Assembly: GCA_036504735.1 (NCBI GenBank)
Contig: DASXUQ010000005.1
Coordinates: forward strand, 651,377-715,376
Direction: 5' to 3'
DNA length: 64,000 bases
Source: a bacterium
Lineage (GTDB): Bacteria > Electryoneota > RPQS01
Below the pieces are notes generated by a model. The model did not search any database and was not told where the DNA came from. It saw only the letters and a program-made list of their open reading frames with translations. This document shows, one piece after another, positions 27,997-37,030 of the stretch (the first letter of the stretch is position 1; each line of letters begins with the position of its first letter). The position numbers and the translations under genes are program-made.

Positions 27997-29667
27997 CTAC
28001 TTCTTGAGATTCTGAACAATGAGTACGACTGTGGCCACCTGCGCGGTGACGCCCAATACGTCCTTGAACGTCTCCCATGTCGTTACCTGTTGCCGGTTGG
28101 GGATGAAGATCACGTCACCCGGATCGATAGACAGTGAAGACTCATACTGCAACTGTGAGCCGTTGCGGGCTTTTACCACGACAGCGCGGCTCTTCCAACC
28201 CACATGGTTGACACCGTCAGCCTGCGCCAGATAGTAATTCAAATTCTTTCCCGTCACCCACGGTACTTCGCCGGCACGGTTAACGGCTCCCAGCACCCGG
28301 ACTCCCAGAGGATTCTTGGGCACTTCCAGCACGTCGCCGTCCTGAAGCTGCACCTTGGCGGGGTCACCGGCCTTGTCGCGGCCACTCAGATCGAGCACCA
28401 CGCCGGTGTGACTCCACCGGGCAAATTCTACGGCCAGCGCTTTGTCGTTGTCGCCGTATCGCGGATTCATCATCATGCTGGCTTCGAGGACCCGGATCCG
28501 CTCGGAATTCACGGGATCCTCTCGTGGCGTGCGCATCAGCCGGGCCGAATTCGCCGCTGCCGATGGCAGCAGACCGCCCGCCTGATCCAGCACATCCCGC
28601 AGAGTTGTTTGCCCCACGATGATCGGATAACCGCCGGGATGGACAACTTCACCGCGCAAGGTCACCGATCCGGCGCGGCTGGTATCCGCAAAACCTGACA
28701 CGTACACTCGACTGCCGGCGGACAGGGGCTGCGCCAGACTGGCACTCCGGGCTGTTCCGCGAACATCAAGCCGGGTACGGCTGCCGTTGCCTTCAATAAC
28801 CACTACATTCGACGAATCCGCTTGCGAAGTCAGACCGCCGGCCAGTGCCAAGGCATCCTCGACGTCATCACCGTCCGCGCTTTCGAACAGGCCGCCGTTA
28901 TTGACCGCCCCGAAAATACCGATCTGATCGCGGATGCCCTGCGCATACGGCACAAAGATGGTCAGGCCGTCCTGTAGACGCGGATTGGCCTTGAGCCGTC
29001 CGCCGCTCCGGAAGAGGAGCAGGTCCGCATGTCCGGCGTCGCCGCCGTCCGGCGTCCTCAGTTCCACGCGTCTCTGCGATCCGCTGACCGTGGTCGACGT
29101 ATCGCTGCCGACAAAGGCCACCGACCGCTTCAAACCTCCTGCCAGGGCTATGGCATCCGCCACGCGAGCCGTCGCGGGCACCACATAGGTCCCGGGCATT
29201 TCCACCAGACCGGTCACATTCACCCGGAAGCGGCGCGGTTCGATCAGCGAGACCGTAACCTTGCCGACTCGGATAGACCGGATCACGGCCTGTTCAATGC
29301 GTTCTCGGGCTTCCCGGAGACTCACGCTGGCAACCGATACCATTCCGACGAAGGGAATGATTACGTCGCCTTCGGCGTTCACGGACACCGGATTCTCCGT
29401 GAAATTGGGCTGCCAGAACACCACATCGAGGCGGTCTCCCGGCCCGACGATGTAGTCGTCGGGATTGACTGGCCCTTCAAAGAACATCTCGCCTGTCGGG
29501 CCGACGGAACTGCGTCCGCCCAGCAGGCCTTCCAGGCCAGTCCGGCTCGAAGGGAGCATGGACTGGCTTGGAAAGGTCTGCGCGAATCCACTATGGTGTA
29601 CAGAAGGCAGTACAAGCAGGCAGATCACGATCCCGTAGCAGAGTATGCTGCGGAAGTATGCCGTCAC
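27997..29667 (-). CDS. SLBB-domain polysaccharide-export-like outer-membrane protein
   Basis: A 556-residue exported protein with a signal peptide ending near HHSGFAQ. A Poly_export domain at about 65-155 (DDYIVGPGDRLDVVFWQPNF, IIPFVGMVSVASVSLREARE) is followed by several SLBB beta-grasp units (VTGLVEMPGTYVVPATARV, LRGEVVHPGGYPIIVGQTT, LGAVNRAGEVPWVTGKNL). A hydrophobic C-terminal helix (VLGVTAQVATVVLIVQN) resembles the membrane-spanning helix of Wza. Wza-type proteins export capsule or slime polysaccharide. Here the gene directly follows pilQ in the pilus locus, which is not the usual place. There is no lipobox cysteine. Confidence 0.85.
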   Translation of the reverse strand: MTAYFRSILCYGIVICLLVLPSVHHSGFAQTFPSQSMLPSSRTGLEGLLGGRSSVGPTGEMFFEGPVNPDDYIVGPGDRLDVVFWQPNFTENPVSVNAEGDVIIPFVGMVSVASVSLREARERIEQAVIRSIRVGKVTVSLIEPRRFRVNVTGLVEMPGTYVVPATARVADAIALAGGLKRSVAFVGSDTSTTVSGSQRRVELRTPDGGDAGHADLLLFRSGGRLKANPRLQDGLTIFVPYAQGIRDQIGIFGAVNNGGLFESADGDDVEDALALAGGLTSQADSSNVVVIEGNGSRTRLDVRGTARSASLAQPLSAGSRVYVSGFADTSRAGSVTLRGEVVHPGGYPIIVGQTTLRDVLDQAGGLLPSAAANSARLMRTPREDPVNSERIRVLEASMMMNPRYGDNDKALAVEFARWSHTGVVLDLSGRDKAGDPAKVQLQDGDVLEVPKNPLGVRVLGAVNRAGEVPWVTGKNLNYYLAQADGVNHVGWKSRAVVVKARNGSQLQYESSLSIDPGDVIFIPNRQQVTTWETFKDVLGVTAQVATVVLIVQNLKK

Positions 29668-29673
29668 AGAGAA

Positions 29674-31128
29674 CTATTTCCCTTCTGGCTTCGGCGATTG
29701 TGCCGAGGGCATGAACCGATCCTGGACTTCCTGCACGCGCGGAGGAAGACCGATAGCATAGCCGCCGCCCAAGATGTGCGGAGTCACCTGAATGATGAGG
29801 TCGGTCTTCCGGGTCAGGTCAGCCGAATGGCGGAATAAGGCTCCGACAAAGGGCAGATCGCCGAGGAACGGCACGCGGTGCACCGTCTTGGAAGATTCGA
29901 CACCCAACAGGCCGCCGATCACAACCGTCTCGCCGTCTTTGATTCGAATGGTCGTTGTCGAGGTGCGACGTTTCACCCACGGAAGCTGAGTGTCCGAAGA
30001 CTCGATGAATTGGAAAATGGACGACAGTTCGGGCGAGATGTCACAGGTGACGAAGCCGTCACTGTTGATCTTGGGACGCACCGTGAGCTTGATGCCCACC
30101 GTGGCCGCCTGAATCTGCACCTGACCGCCGACGCCGCCACTGCGGGCCACGTACGGAATTTCGTCCACAACCTGAATGTTGGCTTCCTTGTTGTTCAAGG
30201 TGGCCACGGCCGAGTTGGCCAGCACTTCCGCGCGGCCGCGCTTCAGCAACAGATCCAGCGCCACTTCGAAGGCGGTCACCTGCTTGCTGAAATAGCCGAT
30301 GCGGCGGGCTTCCAACGGATAGAACGGCAACGTCGTCGGGGCGCGGCCCTTCTGCGCGGGGTCGATACCGGTGAGGTCGGCGGCGCCGGCGGCATTCAAC
30401 TGATTGCCGTATGCGTCCACCGGCGATTCCATGATCACGGTCTGGAGCTGCGACAGGCGGTTCCAGTCAATGCCGAGATTGGTTTCGTCGTCCACACCTA
30501 CTTCGATAATCCGGCATTCCAGCACGATCTGCAGCGCCGGACGGTCAACCTGCTCGACGACTTTCTGGACGTCGGAGAAGACCTTCGGGCTGGTAATCAG
30601 CAGCACCTTGTTGCCGGTGGTGTCAATCGAAATGTCCGCCGTGAAGTTCTTCAGGACCTTCGCCATCGTCGGCGCGTCCGTGTACTTCAGGTCGAGCACA
30701 TAGGAGGTCAGACCAGCCTGCTCCTTGAGCTGCTTGGCGGGAGCCACGAGGAAAGACTTTCCGACGATCTCGTAGGACAAACCGGCGGCGCGAACCACGA
30801 GGTTCATGGCCTGCTCGATCGGCACGTCCTTGAGGTGGACGGAGACTCTTTCTTCCTTGTTGACTCCGGGACCGGTCACGATGTTGTAGCCGCTCTTCTC
30901 CGCAAGAATCGAGAGCACCGCGGGCAGGAATGCATCATCAGCGTCAATTGTGACGGAACGGGACAGCTGTTCGCCGTTGCCGTTCGTCTGTGCCACGGCG
31001 ATACCCTGCCGCGCTGGGCTGGCCGCCGCCAGAATCAGAGCCAGCAGCGCGAGCCATATCATGGAGCATGCCGGCGTACGCAAGCCTCTGCGGGTGAGGC
31101 GCGAGGGGAATTGCTTTACAAGGCTCAA
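29674..31128 (-). CDS. pilQ: Type IV pilus secretin PilQ
   Basis: A 484-residue secretin that forms the outer-membrane pore for the pilus. After a signal peptide, an STN domain (about 50-115, VTIDADDAFLPAVLSILAEKSGYNIV, VSVHLKDVPIEQAMNLVVRA) and one N1/KH domain (about 140-200) lead to the secretin barrel, with VLANSAVATLNNKEANIQVV, GIKLTVRPKINSDGFV, IKDGETVVIGGLL and VPFLGDLPFVGALFRHSAD. No AMIN domain is visible, so this PilQ is short for the family (usually 600-900 residues). The TTG start has GAGG ten bases upstream. Its stop lies six bases before the SLBB start. Confidence 0.93.
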   Translation of the reverse strand: MSLVKQFPSRLTRRGLRTPACSMIWLALLALILAAASPARQGIAVAQTNGNGEQLSRSVTIDADDAFLPAVLSILAEKSGYNIVTGPGVNKEERVSVHLKDVPIEQAMNLVVRAAGLSYEIVGKSFLVAPAKQLKEQAGLTSYVLDLKYTDAPTMAKVLKNFTADISIDTTGNKVLLITSPKVFSDVQKVVEQVDRPALQIVLECRIIEVGVDDETNLGIDWNRLSQLQTVIMESPVDAYGNQLNAAGAADLTGIDPAQKGRAPTTLPFYPLEARRIGYFSKQVTAFEVALDLLLKRGRAEVLANSAVATLNNKEANIQVVDEIPYVARSGGVGGQVQIQAATVGIKLTVRPKINSDGFVTCDISPELSSIFQFIESSDTQLPWVKRRTSTTTIRIKDGETVVIGGLLGVESSKTVHRVPFLGDLPFVGALFRHSADLTRKTDLIIQVTPHILGGGYAIGLPPRVQEVQDRFMPSAQSPKPEGK

Positions 31129-31198
31129 CAGGAACTTACCTCTTCAGCAAAAGGTTGGAATGATGAAACGAAACTTAATGATGACGAAGAACCGGGGC

Positions 31199-31750
31199 TC
31201 AGTAATTTCGGCCGGACACTGATGTCTGCTTGGTGCTTTCGGAGAGTTCCTCATCGGGGGCCTTCTCCACCGCCAGCACGAGCTGAGCTCCGCCTTTGGA
31301 CATGAACATCTGCGACGGCGATATCTTCGAGACCTTGAAGCCATTGAAGGTGTCGCCCTCGTGAAGATTGTAGCTCCTGCCCATGAATTTCACCACTCCC
31401 ATGGACATCCCGTCCGGGGACGTGGCCGTGCAGGATAACCGCATGCGGCCCTGCTGATCAAGCGTCTCGCGCAAGCCGAGACTCTGAAGAAATGCCTTGG
31501 ATTGAATCACCTTCGTCAAATCCAGCGGGTCCCCGTCGACATGCGTCTGGTAAGCCAGGCGGTCATCGAGGTTTTTCTCGAGCGTGCTCACCGTCTCCTT
31601 GAGCTGCTCGTCGGTTCCCAGCACGATCTTCTGCTGACGAAGTTTTTCCACTTGCTTGGACATGCGATAGTCGCTGTAGCCGATCCAGATCACGCACACG
31701 ACCAGCAGGCTGATCACAATGCCCCATAACACATTAATGCGCTGTCCCAT
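31199..31750 (-). CDS. PilP-like inner-membrane-anchored periplasmic protein
   Basis: A 183-residue protein with one N-terminal membrane helix (INVLWGIVISLLVVCVIWIGY), a short coiled coil (MSKQVEKLRQQKIVLGTDEQLKETVS) and a small C-terminal beta domain (MGRSYNLHEGDTFNGFKVSKISPSQM) like the periplasmic domain of PilP or GspC. PilP links the inner-membrane PilN/PilO complex to PilQ. The call rests on this fold-like pattern and its place between the pilO-like gene and pilQ; overall sequence likeness to PilP looks low, and it has no lipobox. Confidence 0.65.
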   Translation of the reverse strand: MGQRINVLWGIVISLLVVCVIWIGYSDYRMSKQVEKLRQQKIVLGTDEQLKETVSTLEKNLDDRLAYQTHVDGDPLDLTKVIQSKAFLQSLGLRETLDQQGRMRLSCTATSPDGMSMGVVKFMGRSYNLHEGDTFNGFKVSKISPSQMFMSKGGAQLVLAVEKAPDEELSESTKQTSVSGRNY

Positions 31751-31760
31751 GCGATGATCC

Positions 31761-32315
31761 TTACTTATGCTTCAAAAGGGTGAGCGTCGACAGGGTAATG
31801 GACATCGGCCGCTTGTCGAGCTTGCCCGCCTTGGCCAGAGCCTGGACGCGCTTCACCGTGCTGTTCAGCTCGAGGCGGTCCACGGTCACCAGTCGGTTAT
31901 TCTTTTCCACGTCGTTCAAGAAATCCACCAGCGACTTGTAGCTGGTTTCTACGTCCATCGTGTAAGGATTCTGGACGTAATCCGCGAAATTCTTCCTGGG
32001 ACTCGGCTTGATCGTCACCAGGTTGATATTGTGCGCGCGCAGAATATCCGTGATCTGATTCATGAACGGGAGCGACGCGTCATCGGCGAGCGAGTCGCGA
32101 GCCGACTGCGCAAGGTTCCCTTCGATCAGCTTCGTCACGTGCTTGAGTTCGCCGGCAATGATCTGGGCCGCGATCAGCTTCTCGTTTTCCTGCTGAATCA
32201 CCTTGTCCAGTTCTTTAATCTTGCCCGGCTTCGGCGTATAGACCAGCTTCTGGTAGTAGTAGAACCCCACCGCCGCAATCGCCAGTAACAGCAACCCTGC
32301 AAAAACTTTTCTCAT
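31761..32315 (-). CDS. pilO: PilO-like pilus alignment protein
   Basis: A 184-residue protein with an N-terminal membrane helix (VFAGLLLLAIAAVGFYYYQ), a coiled-coil segment (IKELDKVIQQENEKLIAAQ) and a ferredoxin-like C-terminal part with YTMDVETSYKSLVDFLNDVEKNNRLVTVD, the classic PilO strand-helix block. PilO pairs with PilN in the inner-membrane ring that aligns the pilus motor with the secretin. It lies 15 bases after pilN. Confidence 0.85.
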   Translation of the reverse strand: MRKVFAGLLLLAIAAVGFYYYQKLVYTPKPGKIKELDKVIQQENEKLIAAQIIAGELKHVTKLIEGNLAQSARDSLADDASLPFMNQITDILRAHNINLVTIKPSPRKNFADYVQNPYTMDVETSYKSLVDFLNDVEKNNRLVTVDRLELNSTVKRVQALAKAGKLDKRPMSITLSTLTLLKHK

Positions 32316-32330
32316 TGAAGTAGGGTCTCC

Positions 32331-33005
32331 TTAGAATTTTGCCTGTGTTGCAGCCTTGGTGATCTTCGTCGTCGTCGTGCCGCCGCTGCCGCCGCCTTCA
32401 CCCGCCTGGGCCGCCCTGGCCTTCGCCTTGCGGTCCGGATCCTGCGTCAGGCACTGCACCGAAAAGAGCAGCACGTCTTCGCCTTCCACCTTCTTGCGCA
32501 GAGACTGGTCGAAGCGGATCTCGTACAGTCCCTGCCGGAACTCCGGAGTCGACTTCAGCAGCTCGATGAACTTCGAAATGATGTCGAATTCCTTCACGCC
32601 GGTGTCCACCTGGGCGATGGCGCTGATCGTAAACACGCGGTTCTGATAGTCCAGTCCCGTCAGCGACATGGCCGGGGGCAGCACTTCGCCCAGCTTCTCC
32701 AGCCGGCGCGCCCAGAGGAAACGCTCATTTTCCAGACGCGCCAGTGCCAGCACGTCGTCCTTGGATACTTTCGTCGCCTCGCGCTTCAGACTGTCCAGCT
32801 CGAACCGGATCCGGTTCAGCTTCTGCTGGCGCGATTTGATCACATCGTTCATAGCCCCATTCTGTGCCCAGGTGAGGCTGGCGAGAACAAGGAAGACAAT
32901 TGCGAACAGACCGAGCACCAGATAGGAACGACGCTCCTGCCGGCGCATGCGTACGACCGCTTCGCCTTCGCCCTTGTTCAGATTGATCGAAAAACTTTTG
33001 ACCAT
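32331..33005 (-). CDS. pilN: PilN-like pilus alignment protein
   Basis: A 224-residue protein. The cytoplasmic N-terminus has SINLN, the counterpart of the PilN INLLP motif that binds PilM, then one membrane helix (YLVLGLFAIVFLVLASLTW), a long coiled coil (about 50-100) and a ferredoxin-like domain (VLPPAMSLTGLDYQNRVFTIS). The last 35 residues are a low-complexity tail of Gly, Thr, Ala and Lys, which is not typical. It starts 18 bases after pilM. Confidence 0.87.
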   Translation of the reverse strand: MVKSFSINLNKGEGEAVVRMRRQERRSYLVLGLFAIVFLVLASLTWAQNGAMNDVIKSRQQKLNRIRFELDSLKREATKVSKDDVLALARLENERFLWARRLEKLGEVLPPAMSLTGLDYQNRVFTISAIAQVDTGVKEFDIISKFIELLKSTPEFRQGLYEIRFDQSLRKKVEGEDVLLFSVQCLTQDPDRKAKARAAQAGEGGGSGGTTTTKITKAATQAKF

Positions 33006-33023
33006 GGGCCGCTTGTTCTCTCG

Positions 33024-34100
33024 TTAGATGCCCTGTGCTCGCGCTGCCAAACCCACCGCCGCCGCGAACTGCGAACGGTGCCGTACGTCCTGCGATCCTT
33101 CCACATTCACGAACGGATCAAAGGCGCGAACTTCGATTTTGAACTTCTCGTGCAGACTTTCCGCGATCTCGCGGCTCTCCGCCATGCCGCCCACCATCTC
33201 GATGCGGTGAACGAAACTCTGGCCCGTCTCCTTCACATAGTAGCGAAGCGAACGGTTGATCTCGTCGCCCAGTTTATCCAGCGCGGACTTCTCGGCCAGG
33301 GCGAACATTTCTCCGCCGCCGCCGCTCTCCGCCGCCTTCAAACCGCCGGCCGTAATGCCCTGCGACTTCTTGATATCTTCCGCTTCGGAGAACTTCACGT
33401 TCAGCTTCTTCATGACCTCTTCGGTGAAGTTGTAACCACCCACCGGCAGGTCGCGGCTGAAGAACATGTCCTTGCGGCTCAAAATCAGCAGATTGGTGCG
33501 CTTCGCGCCGATATTCAGGAACACGATCACGCCGTCATCCGGCAGTTCCGTGTGGCCGATAAACGTATTGGCCGCCGCGAGGGGCTCCAGATCGATCACG
33601 CCCGGCCGCAGTTCCGTCTCGCGCAGAATGTCCACGTGAGCGTCGAACATGCGCTTGGTCGTGGCCGCCACCAGCACGCGCACCTTGTCCGCTTCCTTGG
33701 GGTCTTCACCCAGAATCTGGTAATCCACCACAGACTCGCTGCCGTCCAGTGGCACGTGCTTGCGGGCTTCCTGCAGAATCGAGGACGCCATTTCTTCCTC
33801 GGCCATTTGCAGGGTTCGAATCTCCTTGGCCGCCTGATTCGATCCGCCGATGCAGCTTCCCAGATGCGCGACGCGCTTCGGACGCACCCCGGCTTCCTGA
33901 AACATCTCCAGCAGAAGGGGAACAACCAGCGTCTTCTTCGGGCCGTCCAGGTCAAACTTCTCCTGGCCCGCATATATGTCCCGGGAAATCGCTTTCACGA
34001 GCCGGAGCTTCCCGTGGCTGCCCTTTTCGGCCAGCACCATCTTGATGGCGTGTGAGCCAATATCGAGGCCCACCCGCAAACTGGATTTCAATGCTATCAC
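33024..34100 (-). CDS. pilM: Actin-like pilus assembly ATPase PilM
   Basis: A 358-residue actin-fold protein. The phosphate-1 loop is LRVGLDIGSHAIKMVLAEKG, the phosphate-2 region VIVFLNIGAKRTNLLIL, and IEMVGGMAESREI is the adenosine motif. The charged block YQILGEDPKEADKVRVLVAATTKR is also typical of PilM. It binds the PilN N-terminus on the cytoplasmic face. The start is GTG, five bases after AAGGAG. It leads the pilM-N-O-P-Q series. Confidence 0.93.
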   Translation of the reverse strand: MIALKSSLRVGLDIGSHAIKMVLAEKGSHGKLRLVKAISRDIYAGQEKFDLDGPKKTLVVPLLLEMFQEAGVRPKRVAHLGSCIGGSNQAAKEIRTLQMAEEEMASSILQEARKHVPLDGSESVVDYQILGEDPKEADKVRVLVAATTKRMFDAHVDILRETELRPGVIDLEPLAAANTFIGHTELPDDGVIVFLNIGAKRTNLLILSRKDMFFSRDLPVGGYNFTEEVMKKLNVKFSEAEDIKKSQGITAGGLKAAESGGGGEMFALAEKSALDKLGDEINRSLRYYVKETGQSFVHRIEMVGGMAESREIAESLHEKFKIEVRAFDPFVNVEGSQDVRHRSQFAAAVGLAARAQGI

Positions 34101-34371
34101 ACTCGCTCCTTTAGGCAGGAGAATACAGAATATGGAGTTCCGCGGCGCAAAGGCCGAGGGCTCCGCGGACCAGACAAATGATGTGGGGAGAATTGCTTAC
34201 CGAATCGGCGGACGGGGAGCGCGGACGGAGACAGGTGAAGTCATCCGCGCTCTGAGCGGAGCAAGAAGGCAGGCCACAACGTTGCGGGAAAAATCGCGGC
34301 GCAAACCTTAATCCAGATCGGGCTCAGCCTTCCGCCCCGCGTGCGCGAGTCGTACGGATCCGGCTAACCCC

Positions 34372-35883
34372 TTAGTTGTAACGAACCATGTTCCAACGCT
34401 GCACTTCGTTGCGCGACTCATTAGCCTCGCCCCATTGGACAACGTTGAACAGCGCGTGACCGGCATCATCCGTTACGTGGAAGAAACAGGGCGGTTTGAT
34501 GCGGTCGAAGCGCCAGTCGTAGCGGTATTGTTTGGCGTAACCGGTAGAACCGTTGGTTGAACGGTGGACATAGCCGCGGCGCTTCTGGGTGATCGAGCCG
34601 TACACGTAGATCGTGCCGCGGTCATCGCGCGCAGGCTGCGGTGGATTGCCCGTCTGGTAGACATAGCCGCTGTCGACGTCATTCTGCTGCTCGAAGGTGA
34701 AGCTCTCGCCCAGCGCCACGATGGCGGCATCGATGATAATGCTTGTCAGGTTCCGATTGTTCTGGCCCTGACCCGCACCGGCCGAGTTCTCGCGTCCATT
34801 GGCAACCGTGTTCGCCACCTTCACATCATGCTCGGAAACGATGCCGAGAACGGCCAAAGAATTGACCGGGATCTCTCCCTGTGGCCCTGCACCGGCATAA
34901 GTAATGTCATCGATCAGCCGGATGTTGTTGGAACAGCCGATGGTTACCTGACCGGTCAGACCGCTTCCCTTAAGTTCCAGTGGTCCATCAAAGAACATGC
35001 AAAGGCGTCCGACAATCGGAACCGGCTGGCGAAAGGTGGAATCAAAGGGCGTTCCAACATCCCAGGTGTCAACATATACCGTTCCACTCGCAATCGTTGT
35101 CCGGTACTGCTTGCCGGGAACGTTGTAAAACTGCCCCTGCATCGAAGCACCTTGGCGTAGGTTGTTCGCCAACTCGGGAATTTCAACGCGCGGTGCGCGG
35201 AACTGCGGCTGCGGTCCGTGGAAGCCGGGATTGTAGCCCGGTCCCCGCCAGAAGTCACACTCGGTGGTGCTAACCTGGCCATAAAACTGGGGTGTGCCCT
35301 CGATGGCGATCAGACTGTTCGAATGCACTCGGCCCTGCAGCGTGTCCGGGGTCCAGAACTTGATGCGGTCGCCAAAGGTAGTCAACTCGCAATCGGAAAG
35401 ATACATGTAGTCGGCGAAATTGCGCACCTGCACATACAAAATGGCTTTGCGCTTAATCTCTTTAAAATCGTTCGCCCCCTCATGCAGCACGGGCACTCGG
35501 ACCTTGCCGATGGCCGAAATCCGGAAGCGCCGGTCTTCCAGCCAGAATTGGCCCTGGTTAATGGACGGCATACCGAAGATGCTGACGTCAGAGTACCCTC
35601 CATCCGGATTGACATCCCGGCCGGGGCGTGTCACTTCACCTGTCGGCAGCTCCGTTTCCTTCTGACTGCGCAGCCACATGAAGCCTTCTTCAACAATGCC
35701 CATCTGGGCCAAATAGTATGCCTGCATGGCTGCGGCAGACTCACGGGACTGTAGCGCCTCGTCCGTGGACCAACGCATAAACGCGATGCCGGTGGCTAAC
35801 AGCACAGTCGTCAATGCCGCGACGGCGACCAACACATAACCGCCCTGACGGCCTTGGGGCCTTTGTGTAAGTTTGCTGTCCAT
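34372..35883 (-). CDS. Large PilX-like minor pilin
   Basis: A 503-residue protein with a prepilin-like N-terminus: a basic leader, Gly-Gly at 14-15, then YVLVAVAALTTVLLATGIAFM. The residue at mature position 5 is Val or Ala, not Glu. After the helix it keeps the PilX-type pattern SRESAAAMQAYYLAQMGIVEEGFMW. The remaining 400 residues look like a beta-rich domain with many Asn, Gly and Tyr, including LQGRVHSNSLIAIEGTPQFYGQV, similar in style to PilX/DUF4900-like proteins. It could form part of the pilus tip. It is preceded by GAAGGG. Confidence 0.75.
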   Translation of the reverse strand: MDSKLTQRPQGRQGGYVLVAVAALTTVLLATGIAFMRWSTDEALQSRESAAAMQAYYLAQMGIVEEGFMWLRSQKETELPTGEVTRPGRDVNPDGGYSDVSIFGMPSINQGQFWLEDRRFRISAIGKVRVPVLHEGANDFKEIKRKAILYVQVRNFADYMYLSDCELTTFGDRIKFWTPDTLQGRVHSNSLIAIEGTPQFYGQVSTTECDFWRGPGYNPGFHGPQPQFRAPRVEIPELANNLRQGASMQGQFYNVPGKQYRTTIASGTVYVDTWDVGTPFDSTFRQPVPIVGRLCMFFDGPLELKGSGLTGQVTIGCSNNIRLIDDITYAGAGPQGEIPVNSLAVLGIVSEHDVKVANTVANGRENSAGAGQGQNNRNLTSIIIDAAIVALGESFTFEQQNDVDSGYVYQTGNPPQPARDDRGTIYVYGSITQKRRGYVHRSTNGSTGYAKQYRYDWRFDRIKPPCFFHVTDDAGHALFNVVQWGEANESRNEVQRWNMVRYN

Positions 35884-36201
35884 CGTGCCCTTCCCTTCGC
35901 CGGGTTAACTTCGTTCACCCACTTTTCACGATTGTCTTGATACTTCTGGCCTGAGCAGCGCTCTCGGCTGCAAAGTCCTCGCCCATGTTCCCAAGGGGAA
36001 AGCGGGCGTGAACCTCACCTCTGTGCCGCCATGCCAGTGCGCTCGAGACAAACGATGGTTGATGTGCGAATTACAGTCAACCGGCCTCGCGCCACACGCC
36101 TACCATTCGGTCAGCTTTGCCACCGCCTATATTGTGACGTCTTCCACGACGGCCCGGAAGCGGGCCGTCGTGGGGACGCTTGTCGTCAAATCGTTTCCGG
36201 A
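35884..36201 (-). other. Non-coding gap between two minor-pilin genes
   Basis: The 318 bases contain the perfect hairpin at 36144-36173 and, on the minus strand, a TTGACT with no good -10 at 17 bases (CATCGT). I see no gene in it. A promoter for the large PilX-like gene is expected here but not clear. Confidence 0.5.
36144..36173 (-). terminator. 13-bp perfect hairpin behind the second minor-pilin gene
   Basis: CCACGACGGCCCG, tetraloop GAAG on the plus strand, and the exact complement. It begins 28 bases after the stop codon. No U-tract. Confidence 0.55.
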
Positions 36202-36984
36202 CTATCCGGTGTGCGCCAGCAACGAGTCCTTGAACGCGTTGCCGTCGGTGTCCCAGTTCTTCAGGGACACCTGCGTCGAATACTGCCGCTCACGCACGTA
36301 ATAGTTGCCGTACAGTCCCATGTCGCTGTTGGGGAAGGTCCCACGGTAGGTATACTGCATGGTCATGCTGATCTCCACCACACCCTGCCGCCGAATCTGA
36401 TCTTCAATCGTATTCGTGCGGTACCAAGGGAAGCGGTTGAACTCCATGGTCAGCCCTTCTACCGTCATCCGGTCGCGCCGGTCAAAGGAGCGAACTTCGC
36501 CCCGGTGCGGTGCGGTCCCGATGAACCGGTACTGGCTGTGCCGGTTATCGCCCGCCCACGGCGGCACGCGTCCGCCAATCAGGATTCCCGAATTGGGATT
36601 GTAGCTGAACGTGACAAACTTGTTGTAGTCACGCATGCGGCCGAAGCGGGAGTTGCCCATCTGGCCGTTCTCTTCGAACTGATCGTCGAACATGAACTTC
36701 CAGCGGGTGTTCCGCGGACCGCCTTCAATCTGAATGCCACCCCAACTCCATGACAGGTCGTTCGTCAGCTCCTGCATGGCCGCCGCCGCGTACTGGTCCA
36801 TTTCGCGTTCGGCGTTTCCGATCTTCCACTGCCGCAGCATGCTGGCATAACTCATCCATCCGCCTGCCAGCATAATTCCTGCAACCGCAACGCTGACGGC
36901 GGTGGAGACAATGGTAAACCCGCTCGCCCAACGGCGGCGCGGTTTTGCCGCACACGACGGCGACTTCTGTGTGTGTGTGCTCAT
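36202..36984 (-). CDS. Minor-pilin-like protein, PilW-like
   Basis: A 260-residue protein with a Cys/Arg-rich leader, a cleavage-like glycine at 22 and a hydrophobic helix FTIVSTAVSVAVAGIMLAGGWM. Position 5 of the mature form is Ser instead of Glu. The body (AEREMDQYAAAAMQEL, then a beta-rich region) fits a PilW/PilJ-size minor pilin. The start ATG follows GGGAGGG. It lies 46 bases after the smaller pilin-like gene, so the two are likely cotranscribed. Confidence 0.7.
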   Translation of the reverse strand: MSTHTQKSPSCAAKPRRRWASGFTIVSTAVSVAVAGIMLAGGWMSYASMLRQWKIGNAEREMDQYAAAAMQELTNDLSWSWGGIQIEGGPRNTRWKFMFDDQFEENGQMGNSRFGRMRDYNKFVTFSYNPNSGILIGGRVPPWAGDNRHSQYRFIGTAPHRGEVRSFDRRDRMTVEGLTMEFNRFPWYRTNTIEDQIRRQGVVEISMTMQYTYRGTFPNSDMGLYGNYYVRERQYSTQVSLKNWDTDGNAFKDSLLAHTG

Positions 36985-37030
36985 GACAACGTCCCTCCCC
37001 TAAATCGGGATAATGTTTCAGCCGCACCGG

